Source of the DNA: Eutrophocola sp964490145
GTDB taxonomy: Bacteria > Pseudomonadota > Gammaproteobacteria > Pseudomonadales > Pseudohongiellaceae
Direction: 5' to 3'
Assembly: GCA_964490145.1 (NCBI GenBank)
Contig: CAZBBS010000002.1
Span: forward strand, 12,141 to 76,140
DNA: 64,000 nucleotides
The stretch's first letter is position 1. Each line of letters starts with the position of its first letter. Under the pieces are notes generated by a model that saw only the letters and a program-made list of their open reading frames with translations, was not told the DNA's origin and searched no databases. Made by a program: the position numbers and the translations under genes. Below, one piece after another: positions 1 through 8,221 of this stretch.

Positions 1-607
1 CATAAAAATCTTCCATGAATACCACCCCGGTAAACAGTACGCCGGTGAGCAACAGAAGTCCAAGCCAGATCATGTCGAACAGCAGGGCTTCCATGGTTTC
101 CAGGGGGGGCAGATGGCTGACCAGCTCCAGTGAGCGTTTTTCCTTGAGCAGGCGATTGAGAAAGGAGTTGAGCAAGGTCTGACAGGCGGCAATGGTGATG
201 ATGGCCACGGCCAGAATACCCAGGAGAATGTGAATGCCGACACCGATGGAATAGTCCTCCAGGGGGTCATAGACGCTGGGAATGAAGGTGGAGCACAGCA
301 GACAGATGATGGCCAGTGGGAAAAGGTACAGAAAGAGCGTGTCCACGGGGCGTTTGAAGCTGCTGGCCAGTGTGGTGATCACAATTACCCAGCTGACCAG
401 AGAGGCGACCTTGAAGAAGCTGAAATCTATGCCGTCAGGGTTCAGGGTAATCTGGAGAATCACCCACAGATGGAGGAGCAGGGCAATGCCGCCGGTGATG
501 AAAACCCTGCTGCGGTTTTGCTGGCCACTGGTCAGGTTGCGGCGCTGGAAAAACAAACCCAGCCCGTAACTGACCGCTGCTGCGAGGCTGAGATAGGTAC
601 TGATCAT
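1..607 (-). CDS. ypjD: YpjD/CcsA-family inner membrane protein (partial, runs off the left edge)
   Basis: The reverse strand from an ATG at 607 reads open to the window edge, about 202 residues, starting MISTYLSLAAAVSYGLGLFF. It is almost entirely hydrophobic, with helices around residues 1-20, 35-55, 65-85, 95-115, 125-150 and 180-200. This fits the cytochrome c assembly (CcsA/HemX) fold of YpjD, which lies divergently next to ffh in many gammaproteobacteria. The exact role of YpjD is unclear; membrane haem or cytochrome handling is suggested by family. The C-terminus is outside the window. Confidence rests on the topology and on the conserved divergent position beside ffh. Confidence 0.82.
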   Translation of the reverse strand, partial: MISTYLSLAAAVSYGLGLFFQRRNLTSGQQNRSRVFITGGIALLLHLWVILQITLNPDGIDFSFFKVASLVSWVIVITTLASSFKRPVDTLFLYLFPLAIICLLCSTFIPSVYDPLEDYSIGVGIHILLGILAVAIITIAACQTLLNSFLNRLLKEKRSLELVSHLPPLETMEALLFDMIWLGLLLLTGVLFTGVVFMEDFY

Positions 608-779
608 GGTGCAAAAGTCTCTCACAAGTGGGTCGAGCGTTGAAGTTCTTTTTCCAAGGGGATGATTGGGCTTTTTTTGCTTCTGGAAGATGGAAATAGC
701 CCTGTGTTCCTGGCGCCTGATTCGGTAGAATGGCGACCCTTTATTCAAGCCGTTAACAAAATCTGGAAGTAAAAATCTG

Positions 780-2168
780 ATGTTTGAGAATCTGACGGAC
801 AGGCTGTCGCAAACGCTGCGGACCATCACCGGTAAGGCCAAGCTCACCGAGGAAAACATCCAGGAGAGCCTGAGAGAGGTTCGCCGGGCCCTGCTGGAGG
901 CCGATGTTGCCTTGCCAGTGGTCCAGGAATTTATCGACAAGGTCAAATTCCGGGCCGTGGGCCAGGAAGTCAGCAAGAGCCTGAGCCCGGGTCAGGCCTT
1001 CCTCAAGGTTGTCCAGGCTGAACTCCAGGCACTGATGGGCGAATCCAATGAAGCGCTCAACCTGAAAGCGGCTCCACCGGCTGTCATCCTGATGGCGGGT
1101 TTGCAGGGTGCAGGTAAAACCACCACCGTGGCCAAGCTGGCCCTGTGGCTGAAAAACACCCAGAAAAAATCAGTGATGGTGGCCAGTGCAGACGTTTACC
1201 GGCCTGCGGCGATCAGGCAGCTGGAAACCCTGGCCCAGGAAGTGGATGTCACCTTCTTCCCCAGCGATGCCGGTCAGCAGCCTGAGCAGATTGCCCGGGA
1301 TGCCATCGCGGCTGCCAGAAAGCAGTTTGTGGATGTGCTGTTCCTCGATACCGCCGGTCGTCTGGCGATTGATGAGGAGATGATGGCGGAAATCAAGTCC
1401 CTGCACGCTGTCGCCAACCCGGTGGAAACCCTGTTTGTCGTGGATGCGATGACCGGTCAGGATGCGGCCAATACGGCGAAGGCCTTTGGTGAGGCGCTGC
1501 CGTTAACCGGCGTGATCCTGACCAAGACTGACGGTGACGCGAGGGGTGGAGCGGCCCTTTCGGTTCGCCAGATCACCGGTAAACCCATCAAGTTCATGGG
1601 GGTGGGTGAAAAAGTCGATGGCCTTGAACCGTTTTACCCCGATCGTGTGGCGTCCCGGATCCTTGGCATGGGGGATGTCCTGTCCCTGATCGAGGATGTT
1701 GAAAAGCGTGTTGACAAGCAAAAAGCGGAGAAGTTGGCCGGCAAGATCAAGAAAGGCCAGCGTTTTGATCTGCAGGATTTCAAGGAACAGCTGGAGCAGA
1801 TGCAGAACATGGGCGGTATGTCCAACATGCTGGACAAGATCCCGGGCCTCAGCGGGGCGCAGAAAGCTGCCGCAGGCATGGTGGATGACCGCCAGTTTGC
1901 CCGGATGGAAGCCATCATCAACTCCATGACCATGAAAGAGCGTCAGCGCCCCGAGTTGCTCAATGGTTCCCGGAAGCGTCGAATTACCGTGGGTTCGGGC
2001 ACGTCGATCCAGGATCTTAACCGTCTGCTCAAGCAGCATAAGCAGATGCAGAAGGTCATGAAAAAGATGAAAGGCGGCGGGCTTGCCAATATGATGCGCG
2101 GTCTTGGCGGTATGGGCGGCGGCATGGGTGGCATGAAACCACCGGGCGGTGGATTTCCCAGGTTCTGA
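780..2168 (+). CDS. ffh: Signal recognition particle protein Ffh (SRP54 GTPase)
   Basis: 462 residues, the usual Ffh length. Ffh binds 4.5S RNA and signal sequences of nascent inner-membrane proteins and docks with FtsY. The N domain covers about residues 1-95. The G domain has the P-loop GLQGAGKTTT (107-116), a DTAGR motif and TKTDGDARGGAA. The M domain follows from about 325 and ends in a Met/Gly-rich tail with GGMGGGMGGMK. A TAGAAT -10-like box lies at 726-731 upstream. It heads the set ffh, rpsP, rimM, trmD, rplS, with ypjD divergent upstream. Confidence 0.98.
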   Translation: MFENLTDRLSQTLRTITGKAKLTEENIQESLREVRRALLEADVALPVVQEFIDKVKFRAVGQEVSKSLSPGQAFLKVVQAELQALMGESNEALNLKAAPPAVILMAGLQGAGKTTTVAKLALWLKNTQKKSVMVASADVYRPAAIRQLETLAQEVDVTFFPSDAGQQPEQIARDAIAAARKQFVDVLFLDTAGRLAIDEEMMAEIKSLHAVANPVETLFVVDAMTGQDAANTAKAFGEALPLTGVILTKTDGDARGGAALSVRQITGKPIKFMGVGEKVDGLEPFYPDRVASRILGMGDVLSLIEDVEKRVDKQKAEKLAGKIKKGQRFDLQDFKEQLEQMQNMGGMSNMLDKIPGLSGAQKAAAGMVDDRQFARMEAIINSMTMKERQRPELLNGSRKRRITVGSGTSIQDLNRLLKQHKQMQKVMKKMKGGGLANMMRGLGGMGGGMGGMKPPGGGFPRF

Positions 2169-2240
2169 GAGGGCTGATTCGCAGGTTTTGGCGAGTCCGG
2201 AAAACTTCCCATTTTTTATTAACTTGCGAGAGAATAAAGG

Positions 2241-2269
2241 TTCCATCGGCCCAAAATTTCCCGTAGAAT
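2241..2269 (+). promoter_or_regulatory. Possible sigma-70 promoter of the rpsP operon
   Basis: TTCCAT (2241-2246), a 17-base spacer and TAGAAT (2264-2269) lie between the ffh stop and the rpsP start. The -10 is good and the -35 weak (3 of 6). The position about 80 bases ahead of rpsP suits a separate promoter for rpsP-rimM-trmD-rplS. The -10 sits inside a small palindrome, CCGTA-GAA-TACGG. Confidence 0.4.
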
Positions 2270-2351
2270 ACGGCGCTTTTTCGCAGACCCCCCAATGAGG
2301 TCCCGAATTAAACCGGTTTTTGTATTTTTTTATTATTGGAAACAACAAGTT

Positions 2352-2612
2352 ATGGTAACCATTAGACTTTCCAGAAGTGGTGCTAAGAAACGTCCGTTCT
2401 ATCACCTGACTGTCGCTGACAAGCGTACATCCCGTGATGGCCGCTTTATTGAGCGCGTTGGCTTCTTCAATCCTGGTGCACGCGGCCAGGAAGAAAGGCT
2501 GCGTGTGGATCTGGAGCGGGTGAAATTCTGGCAGGACCAGGGTGCACAGGCCTCTGACCGTGTTGCCAGCCTGCTGAAAGAAGCGGCTGCTGCCACCAGC
2601 ACTGCTGCCTGA
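2352..2612 (+). CDS. rpsP: 30S ribosomal protein S16
   Basis: 86 residues from the ATG at 2352, beginning MVTIRLSRSGAKKRPFYHL, which matches the S16 N-terminus closely. An upstream in-frame ATG at 2295 would add 19 hydrophobic residues foreign to S16 and is rejected. S16 is an early 30S assembly protein. A GC hairpin (2614-2627) without a T-run separates it from rimM; it may tune the ratio of ribosomal protein to downstream enzymes, but this is inference. Confidence 0.98.
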   Translation: MVTIRLSRSGAKKRPFYHLTVADKRTSRDGRFIERVGFFNPGARGQEERLRVDLERVKFWQDQGAQASDRVASLLKEAAAATSTAA

Positions 2613-2648
2613 TAGCCCGTTTGCGGGCCTTTGGCCGCTGAACAAGCC

Positions 2649-3191
2649 ATGGTTGCGCCAAGTGAGCTGACCACCCTGGGTAAAATCGGGGCGGCCCATG
2701 GTATCAAGGGCTGGGTGAGGTTGATTTCATTCACCGATCCCGCGGACAACATACTCGATTTCAGGCATTTTTACCTGTCACCGGCCGTTGGCAGTGCTGC
2801 TGTCGGACTGGAGCGCATCGAGATTGATGAAAGCCGCAGCCAGGGCAAGCATTTCGTTGGCCATATCAAGGGTTGTGATGATCGTGATCTGGCCAGCAAA
2901 TTTACCGGCAGGGAACTGCTGGTAGAAAAATCGGCATTGCCGGCACTGGAAGATGACGGTTTCTACTGGTTCCAGTTGGAAGGTCTGCAGGTCATCAACC
3001 TGCAGAATGACAGTCTGGGCCAGGTTGATCATCTGATCGAAACCGGTGCCAATGATGTTCTGGTGGTCAGACCGACCCCGGACAGCATAGATACAGAAGA
3101 AAGACTGATCCCCTATATTCAGGATCAGGTAATTAAGCAGGTAGACCTGGACACCAAGACCATCCGGGTTGACTGGGAAAAGGATTACTGA
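2649..3191 (+). CDS. rimM: Ribosome maturation factor RimM
   Basis: About 180 residues from the ATG at 2649. The N-terminal PRC-like domain carries GKIGAAHGIKGWVR, and the C-terminal PRC barrel carries DGFYWFQLEGLQV, ETGANDVLVV and ERLIPYI. RimM assists 30S head assembly by binding S19. A TTG at 2631 would add six residues, but the ATG start aligns better with pseudomonad RimM and I use it; neither start has a clear ribosome-binding site. It sits in the standard place between rpsP and trmD. Confidence 0.96.
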   Translation: MVAPSELTTLGKIGAAHGIKGWVRLISFTDPADNILDFRHFYLSPAVGSAAVGLERIEIDESRSQGKHFVGHIKGCDDRDLASKFTGRELLVEKSALPALEDDGFYWFQLEGLQVINLQNDSLGQVDHLIETGANDVLVVRPTPDSIDTEERLIPYIQDQVIKQVDLDTKTIRVDWEKDY

Positions 3192-3217
3192 GAAACATCA
3201 GCAAACCGGGGAAAGCC

Positions 3218-3961
3218 ATGAAGGCAGGCATTGTTACCTTGTTCCCCGATATGTTCTGTGCTCTCACCGAATTCGGTGTCAGCAGCAGGGCCCTGAAGAA
3301 AGGGCTGGTTGAACTGAGTTTCTGGAATCCCCGGGATTACACTACGGATAATCATCGCACCGTGGATGACCGGCCTTACGGCGGCGGCCCCGGCATGTTG
3401 ATGAAAACCGAGCCTGTCAGGCTGGCGATAGAGGCCGCCAAACAGGCCTTGCCGGAAGGGAAGGTGATTTACCTGTCTCCCCAGGGCAAACCGCTGGACC
3501 AGGCCGTGATCAACCGGCTGGCCGGGCAGAATGAAATGATTCTGCTGTGCGGACGATACGAAGGTATTGACGAGCGCGTGATCGAGTCCCATGTGGATGA
3601 GGAAGTCTCCCTGGGAGATTTCGTGCTCAGTGGTGGAGAGTTGGCAGCCATGACATGTCTGGATGCCATGATCCGGTTGCAGCCGGGTGCCCTTGGGCAT
3701 GAAGACTCCGCCGGTCAGGACTCGTTTATGAACGGACTGCTAGACTGTCCCCATTACACGAGACCTGAGGAATTTGCAGGAAAGGTGGTGCCGCCGGTGT
3801 TGTTGAGCGGCGACCATGAAGCCATCCGCGTGTGGCGACTGAAGCAAAGTTTGGGCAGGACCTGGTCAAGACGGCCAGACCTGCTGGAAAAAACGCATTT
3901 AACCGATGAGCAGAAAGTACTGCTGGAACAGTTCATCGGTGAATATGAAGAAAACGATTGA
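3218..3961 (+). CDS. trmD: tRNA (guanine-N1-)-methyltransferase TrmD
   Basis: 247 residues of the SPOUT trefoil-knot methyltransferase that makes m1G37 in tRNAs and so prevents +1 frameshifting. Visible family motifs are RPYGGGPGM, LCGRYEGIDERV and SLGDFVLSGGELA, which form the knot and S-adenosylmethionine pocket. The ATG at 3218 lies 27 bases after rimM. The C-terminal helical domain is complete. The gene is essential in bacteria studied. Confidence 0.98.
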   Translation: MKAGIVTLFPDMFCALTEFGVSSRALKKGLVELSFWNPRDYTTDNHRTVDDRPYGGGPGMLMKTEPVRLAIEAAKQALPEGKVIYLSPQGKPLDQAVINRLAGQNEMILLCGRYEGIDERVIESHVDEEVSLGDFVLSGGELAAMTCLDAMIRLQPGALGHEDSAGQDSFMNGLLDCPHYTRPEEFAGKVVPPVLLSGDHEAIRVWRLKQSLGRTWSRRPDLLEKTHLTDEQKVLLEQFIGEYEEND

Positions 3962-3982
3962 TTGTTTTTAATGGTGAACACA

Positions 3983-4468
3983 ATGAGCAAAAACAGCATT
4001 ATTCAAAAAATTGAGCAGGCGCAGATGAAATCCGATGTGCCGGATTTCTCTCCTGGCGACACTGTCGTAGTACAGGTTCGCATCAAGGAAGGTGACCGTG
4101 AGCGTCTGCAGGCCTTTGAAGGCGTGGTTATTGGCAAGCGTAATCGCGGCCTGAACTCTGCGTTCACTGTTCGTAAAATGTCCCATGGTGTGGGCGTTGA
4201 ACGTACCTTCCAGACTCACAGCAGCCAGATTGAAAGCATCACGGTTAAACGTCGTGGTGATGTTCGTCAGGCCAAACTGTACTACCTGCGTGACCTGACT
4301 GGCCGTGCTGCCCGTATTACTGAAAAGCTTGCCAAGAAAACCGGTAATACTGCTGCTGCAGCCCCTTCCATCACTGAGCAGATGGATGCCGCCCAGGATG
4401 AGATGCTGACAGAAGAAGCCAGCGTTGAAACCCCGGTCGAAACGTCTGAAGAAAAGAACGAAGATTGA
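3983..4468 (+). CDS. rplS: 50S ribosomal protein L19 with a C-terminal acidic extension
   Basis: 161 residues from the ATG at 3983 (MSKNSIIQKIEQAQMK). The core, about residues 1-117, is standard L19, with FRPGD-like FSPGDTV, LQAFEGVVI, RNRGLNSAFTVRK and KRRG. About 44 further residues, rich in Ala, Glu, Thr and Ser and ending SEEKNED, follow the normal end of the protein. Typical L19 is about 115-120 residues. In-frame starts at 3962 (TTG) and 3971 (ATG) are rejected because they precede the conserved N-terminus. Codons favour CGT and GGT, as expected for high expression. Confidence 0.97.
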   Translation: MSKNSIIQKIEQAQMKSDVPDFSPGDTVVVQVRIKEGDRERLQAFEGVVIGKRNRGLNSAFTVRKMSHGVGVERTFQTHSSQIESITVKRRGDVRQAKLYYLRDLTGRAARITEKLAKKTGNTAAAAPSITEQMDAAQDEMLTEEASVETPVETSEEKNED

Positions 4469-4479
4469 TTTCAGTGCCG

Positions 4480-4503
4480 CCTGGCCGGCCTTGGCCGGCC
4501 AGG
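4480..4503 (+). terminator. Strong palindrome after rplS, terminator-like but without a T-run
   Basis: A perfect 11-bp stem (CCTGGCCGGCC / GGCCGGCCAGG) with a TT loop begins 11 bases after the rplS stop. Only a weak T-rich stretch follows, so a classical intrinsic terminator is uncertain. An alternative role is protecting the 3' end of the operon mRNA. Confidence 0.4.
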
Positions 4504-4604
4504 TTGATCTTTCCACTGAAATGAAGTTCCATATTGCCGGTTCTTTATAACAGAGCGGGCTTATCCAGCCGACTGTTCACCATCAGTCCATACAGGGGAA
4601 GGTA

Positions 4605-5387
4605 ATGAAAGTATTCCGTGTCAGCAAAACCGCAGCACTGTTTTTTGCATCACTGATAGCCATTACTGTCCCCGCTTTTGTCCAGGCTTCACAGGATGAC
4701 GAGATAGCTGCCATCCGGAATGTGATTGCCACATCCATGTCAAACCTTGATGTAGACAGCATCGAACCCAGTGCGGTCGATGGTCTGTACGAAATCACCC
4801 TGGCAAATGCCCAGGTGATTTTTGCCTCTGCAGATGCCCGCTATTTCATTCCGGGAGACCTGTTCGAAGTCACGCCCCTGGGTGTGATCAATCGTGGTGA
4901 AACCAGGCGCAACGAACTGCGCGCCGAGAAAATTGCAGCAGTACCTGAAAGTGAGATGATCATTTTTGAAGCTGAGGGAGAGCGCAAGGCAGCCCTGACG
5001 GTTTTCACAGATGTGGATTGCCCCTGGTGCCGGAAGTTGCACGGCGAGGTTGAGCGTCTTAATGAACTGGGCATTGCTGTCAGGTATCTGGCCTTCCCCC
5101 GACAGGGTGTGAAAAATGAAAAGGGCGTGGATACCGAGATTTACCGCAAAATGTCTTCCACCTGGTGCGCGGGCGATCCCCTGGCGATGATGACCAGTGC
5201 CACACGTGGAGGTGTCGTGCCAGATGCCGAATGCGATAATAATCCGGTGGCCAGCCATTACCAGCTTGGCAGGGATGTGGGCGTGACGGGTACGCCGGCC
5301 CTGGTTCTGGAAGATGGTACGCTTCTTCCGGGATATGTTGCTGCCGACCAGCTGGCAACCTATATACTGGGCCCGGCCTCGCAGTAA
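4605..5387 (+). CDS. dsbC: DsbC-type periplasmic disulfide isomerase
   Basis: 260 residues with a signal peptide (about 1-28, ending AFVQA), an N-terminal dimerisation domain (30-110) and a thioredoxin-fold domain with the active site C139-P-W-C142. The cis-proline motif is TGTPALV. A second Cys pair (TWCAGD, DAECDN) matches the structural disulfide of DsbC. DsbC reshuffles wrong disulfides in exported proteins and is kept reduced by DsbD. Many DsbC proteins have CGYC; CPWC here is a variant. GGGGAAGG precedes the ATG. The rplS/dsbC/hom order occurs in pseudomonads. Confidence 0.92.
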   Translation: MKVFRVSKTAALFFASLIAITVPAFVQASQDDEIAAIRNVIATSMSNLDVDSIEPSAVDGLYEITLANAQVIFASADARYFIPGDLFEVTPLGVINRGETRRNELRAEKIAAVPESEMIIFEAEGERKAALTVFTDVDCPWCRKLHGEVERLNELGIAVRYLAFPRQGVKNEKGVDTEIYRKMSSTWCAGDPLAMMTSATRGGVVPDAECDNNPVASHYQLGRDVGVTGTPALVLEDGTLLPGYVAADQLATYILGPASQ

Positions 5388-5402
5388 AAAAGTCCTCAAA
5401 CC

Positions 5403-5425
5403 GGGCAATCCTGATTGGATTGCCC
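5403..5425 (+). terminator. Hairpin between dsbC and hom
   Basis: A 9-bp stem GGGCAATCC / GGATTGCCC with a five-base loop lies 15 bases after the dsbC stop. No T-run follows, so it may be a weak terminator or an mRNA-processing structure. Confidence 0.3.
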
Positions 5426-5503
5426 AACAGCAGGCAACGTATACTTACCCCTTTTTTCCAGCAGGCACATGGTGCCTGACTTGTATTTGTTGGAGTTGCA
5501 ATC

Positions 5504-6811
5504 TTGAAGCCCGTACGTCTCGGAATTTGTGGTCTTGGCACTGTCGGCTACGGCAGTTTTACTGTGCTGAAAAACAATGCGGATGAAATTTTCCGCCGCA
5601 CGGGCAGAGAAGTGGCAGTCACCCGTATCGGTACTCGCCAACTCAAGGAGCATCAGGATGTCGGTGGCGTCAACGTCAGCAATGACGTCATGGCGGTAGC
5701 CAGTGATCCTGATGTGGATATCGTCCTCGAACTGATGGGGGGTACCGGGCCTGCCCGTGAACTTGTCCTGGCAGCAATAGACCATGGCAAGCATGTGGTG
5801 ACAGCCAACAAGGCGCTTATCGCGCTGCACGGCAACGAGATTTTTGCCGCAGCTGCGCAAAAAAATGTCATCGTGGCCTATGAGGCAGCGGTAGCCGGTG
5901 GTATTCCCATCATCAAGTCCATCCGTGAAGGCCTGGCTGCCAACCGTATCGAATGGCTGGCGGGTATCATCAATGGCACCGGCAACTTTATCCTGACCGA
6001 GATGGCAGAAAAGGGGCGGGAATTCTCTGACGTGTTAAAACAGGCGCAGGAACTGGGTTACGCAGAGGCCGATCCGACCTTCGATGTGGAGGGTATAGAT
6101 GCCGCTCACAAGTTGACCATCCTGGCCTCGATAGCTTTTGGAATACCCCTGCAATTCGACAAGGCCTATACCGAAGGCATCAGCAATATCACCATCGAGG
6201 ATATTCGCTATGCACGGGAACTCGGCTACCGGATAAAACATCTGGGGATTGCCCGCCGGTCTGAGGCCGGTATCGAATTGCGGGTCCATCCCACGTTGAT
6301 TGCCGAAGACAACCTGATTGCCAACGTCAATGGCGTCATGAATGCCGTGATGGTGCAGGGGGATGCCGTAGGGCCGACCCTGTCCTGCGGTGCGGGTGCA
6401 GGGGCCATGCCGACAGCATCTGCCGTTGTGGCGGATGTGGTGGATATCGTGCGCCTGATGGACAGCCCGGCGTGTGCGGTGCCCAACCTGGGCTTCCAGG
6501 CAGACAGTCTGGCAGATGTGGCTGTCTTGCCGATCAGTGACATCACCAGTGCCTATTACCTGAGAGTGCTGGCCCATGACAAGGCGGGCGTGTTGTCGGA
6601 CATCACCGAAATTCTGGGTGATTTCAACATCAATATCGAGGCAGTGATCCAGAAAGAGCCCCGGGTACATGATGCAGAACATATTCTGTCGGTGATTATC
6701 CTGACTGATGAAATTCGTGAGTCGGTCATGATGGATGCCATCGCCAGGATAGAGGAACTCGCTGCGGTAGGTGGCAAGGTGGCCCGTATTCGTATGGATA
6801 AACTGGATTAA
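5504..6811 (+). CDS. hom: Homoserine dehydrogenase
   Basis: 435 residues, the monofunctional form. It reduces aspartate semialdehyde to homoserine in threonine and methionine synthesis. The N-terminal Rossmann motif is GICGLGTVGYG (residues 7-17). The catalytic domain has NKALIA, GGIPIIK, NGTGNFIL and EADPTFDVEGIDAAHKL. A C-terminal ACT domain (about 350-430, containing VLSDITEILGDFNINIEAV) is the expected threonine-sensing part. thrC follows after 13 bases, so the two are probably co-transcribed. Confidence 0.97.
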   Translation: MKPVRLGICGLGTVGYGSFTVLKNNADEIFRRTGREVAVTRIGTRQLKEHQDVGGVNVSNDVMAVASDPDVDIVLELMGGTGPARELVLAAIDHGKHVVTANKALIALHGNEIFAAAAQKNVIVAYEAAVAGGIPIIKSIREGLAANRIEWLAGIINGTGNFILTEMAEKGREFSDVLKQAQELGYAEADPTFDVEGIDAAHKLTILASIAFGIPLQFDKAYTEGISNITIEDIRYARELGYRIKHLGIARRSEAGIELRVHPTLIAEDNLIANVNGVMNAVMVQGDAVGPTLSCGAGAGAMPTASAVVADVVDIVRLMDSPACAVPNLGFQADSLADVAVLPISDITSAYYLRVLAHDKAGVLSDITEILGDFNINIEAVIQKEPRVHDAEHILSVIILTDEIRESVMMDAIARIEELAAVGGKVARIRMDKLD

Positions 6812-6824
6812 CAGGAGCAGGACA

Positions 6825-8213
6825 GTGAAATACATCAGCACACGGGGCAAATGCCCGGCCCAGAATTTTGAGGAAGTCCTCCTGACCGGACTGGCCCCTG
6901 ACGGCGGTCTTTATATTCCCGAAACCATACCGCAGGTGACTCGCGAACAGCTTCAGGCCTGGAAAAACCTGTCCTATGCAGAACTGGCCTTTGAGGTCAT
7001 ACGCCTGTATGTGGCGGATGCCATGCCGGAAGAAGATCTGCGCGGCATCATCAATGAAACCTACGCCGTGTTTTCCCATCCGGAAGTGGCGCCACTGCGG
7101 CCTTTGGGCGACAGGGAGTTCGTGCTGGAGCTTTTCCATGGCCCAACGCTGGCCTTCAAGGATTTTGCCCTGCAGCTGCTGGGCCGGCTGCTGGATTACT
7201 TCCTGGCGCGTCGCCGAAAGCATGTGGCCATCCTGGGAGCAACCTCTGGCGATACCGGTTCAGCAGCACTTGAAGGCTGTCGTCACTGTGAGTGGGTGGA
7301 TATGTATATCCTGTATCCCCATAACCGCGTATCGGAAGTCCAGCGTCGACAGATGACCACAGTGCCAGGTGACAATGTGAACAGCCTGGCTATCGAAGGC
7401 AACTTTGATGACTGCCAGAACATCGTCAAGCAGGCTTTTGCTGACCAGGGTTTCTTGCCTGCGGATTATCAACTGGTGGCGGTTAATTCCATCAATTTCT
7501 CCCGCATCATGGCCCAGATCGTGTATTACTTTTATGCCGGCCTGAAGTTTATCGACGAGGAAGAATCCGTATCCTTCTCCGTGCCTACCGGAAATTTCGG
7601 CGATATCTATGCCGGGTACCTGGCCAAACAAATGGGATTGCCTGTAGACCGGCTGATTATCGCCACCAATAAAAATGACATCCTCCACCGGTTCATGAGT
7701 GCCAATATGTACAACCTGGGCGAACTGGAACCTTCCCTGTCACCCAGCATGGACATCATGGTGTCGAGCAATTTCGAGCGCTACCTGTTTGACCTGTTCA
7801 AGGGGGATGCTGCCCGTGTGGAAAGTTTTGTTACCGGTCTAAGCCAGGATGCCCAGCAGGTCAGTGACGAGGAATGGAGCGAGGCGAGAAAGATATTCGA
7901 CAGCTGCAGGGTCGATGATGATACTACCTGTGCAATCATTCATGCGGTGTATGACAAGCATGGCTACCTGCTGGATCCCCATACAGCGACAGGCGTGATG
8001 TCGGCGCGGGTCTGCTGTGAAAATAATCCGCGCCCGGTAATTTGTCTGGCTACTGCCCACCCGGCGAAATTCGCTGCAGCCATCGAACGGGCTGGTCTCG
8101 AAACGCCGGCACTGCCGCCGCACCTGTCCGACCTGATGGAAAGGGATGAACGCATCAAGGTCCTGCCGGCAACGCTTGCTGCCGTTACCGGTTTTATCCA
8201 GGAAACCCTGTAA
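6825..8213 (+). CDS. thrC: Threonine synthase
   Basis: 462 residues from the GTG at 6825, which is preceded by AGGAG (6813-6817) and gives the conserved N-terminus KYISTRGKCPAQNFEEVLL. A start inside hom (6771) is rejected. ThrC is a fold-type II PLP enzyme converting O-phosphohomoserine to threonine. The PLP lysine lies in HGPTLAFKDFALQ, and GATSGDTGSAA and SVPTGNFGDIYAG form the cofactor and phosphate sites. It is directly downstream of hom. Confidence 0.97.
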   Translation: MKYISTRGKCPAQNFEEVLLTGLAPDGGLYIPETIPQVTREQLQAWKNLSYAELAFEVIRLYVADAMPEEDLRGIINETYAVFSHPEVAPLRPLGDREFVLELFHGPTLAFKDFALQLLGRLLDYFLARRRKHVAILGATSGDTGSAALEGCRHCEWVDMYILYPHNRVSEVQRRQMTTVPGDNVNSLAIEGNFDDCQNIVKQAFADQGFLPADYQLVAVNSINFSRIMAQIVYYFYAGLKFIDEEESVSFSVPTGNFGDIYAGYLAKQMGLPVDRLIIATNKNDILHRFMSANMYNLGELEPSLSPSMDIMVSSNFERYLFDLFKGDAARVESFVTGLSQDAQQVSDEEWSEARKIFDSCRVDDDTTCAIIHAVYDKHGYLLDPHTATGVMSARVCCENNPRPVICLATAHPAKFAAAIERAGLETPALPPHLSDLMERDERIKVLPATLAAVTGFIQETL

Positions 8214-8221
8214 CCGTCAGG

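Noticed and set aside
230..643. 137-residue plus-strand ORF at the left edge
   Set aside because: It is antisense to the YpjD membrane protein, whose reading frame is clearly coding and runs off the edge.
2614..2627. Hairpin between rpsP and rimM as a terminator
   Set aside because: The stem is short with no T-run and the operon clearly continues into rimM.
1503..2699. 398-residue minus-strand ORF across ffh, rpsP and rimM
   Set aside because: It overlaps three confident essential genes and has the composition of an antisense shadow.
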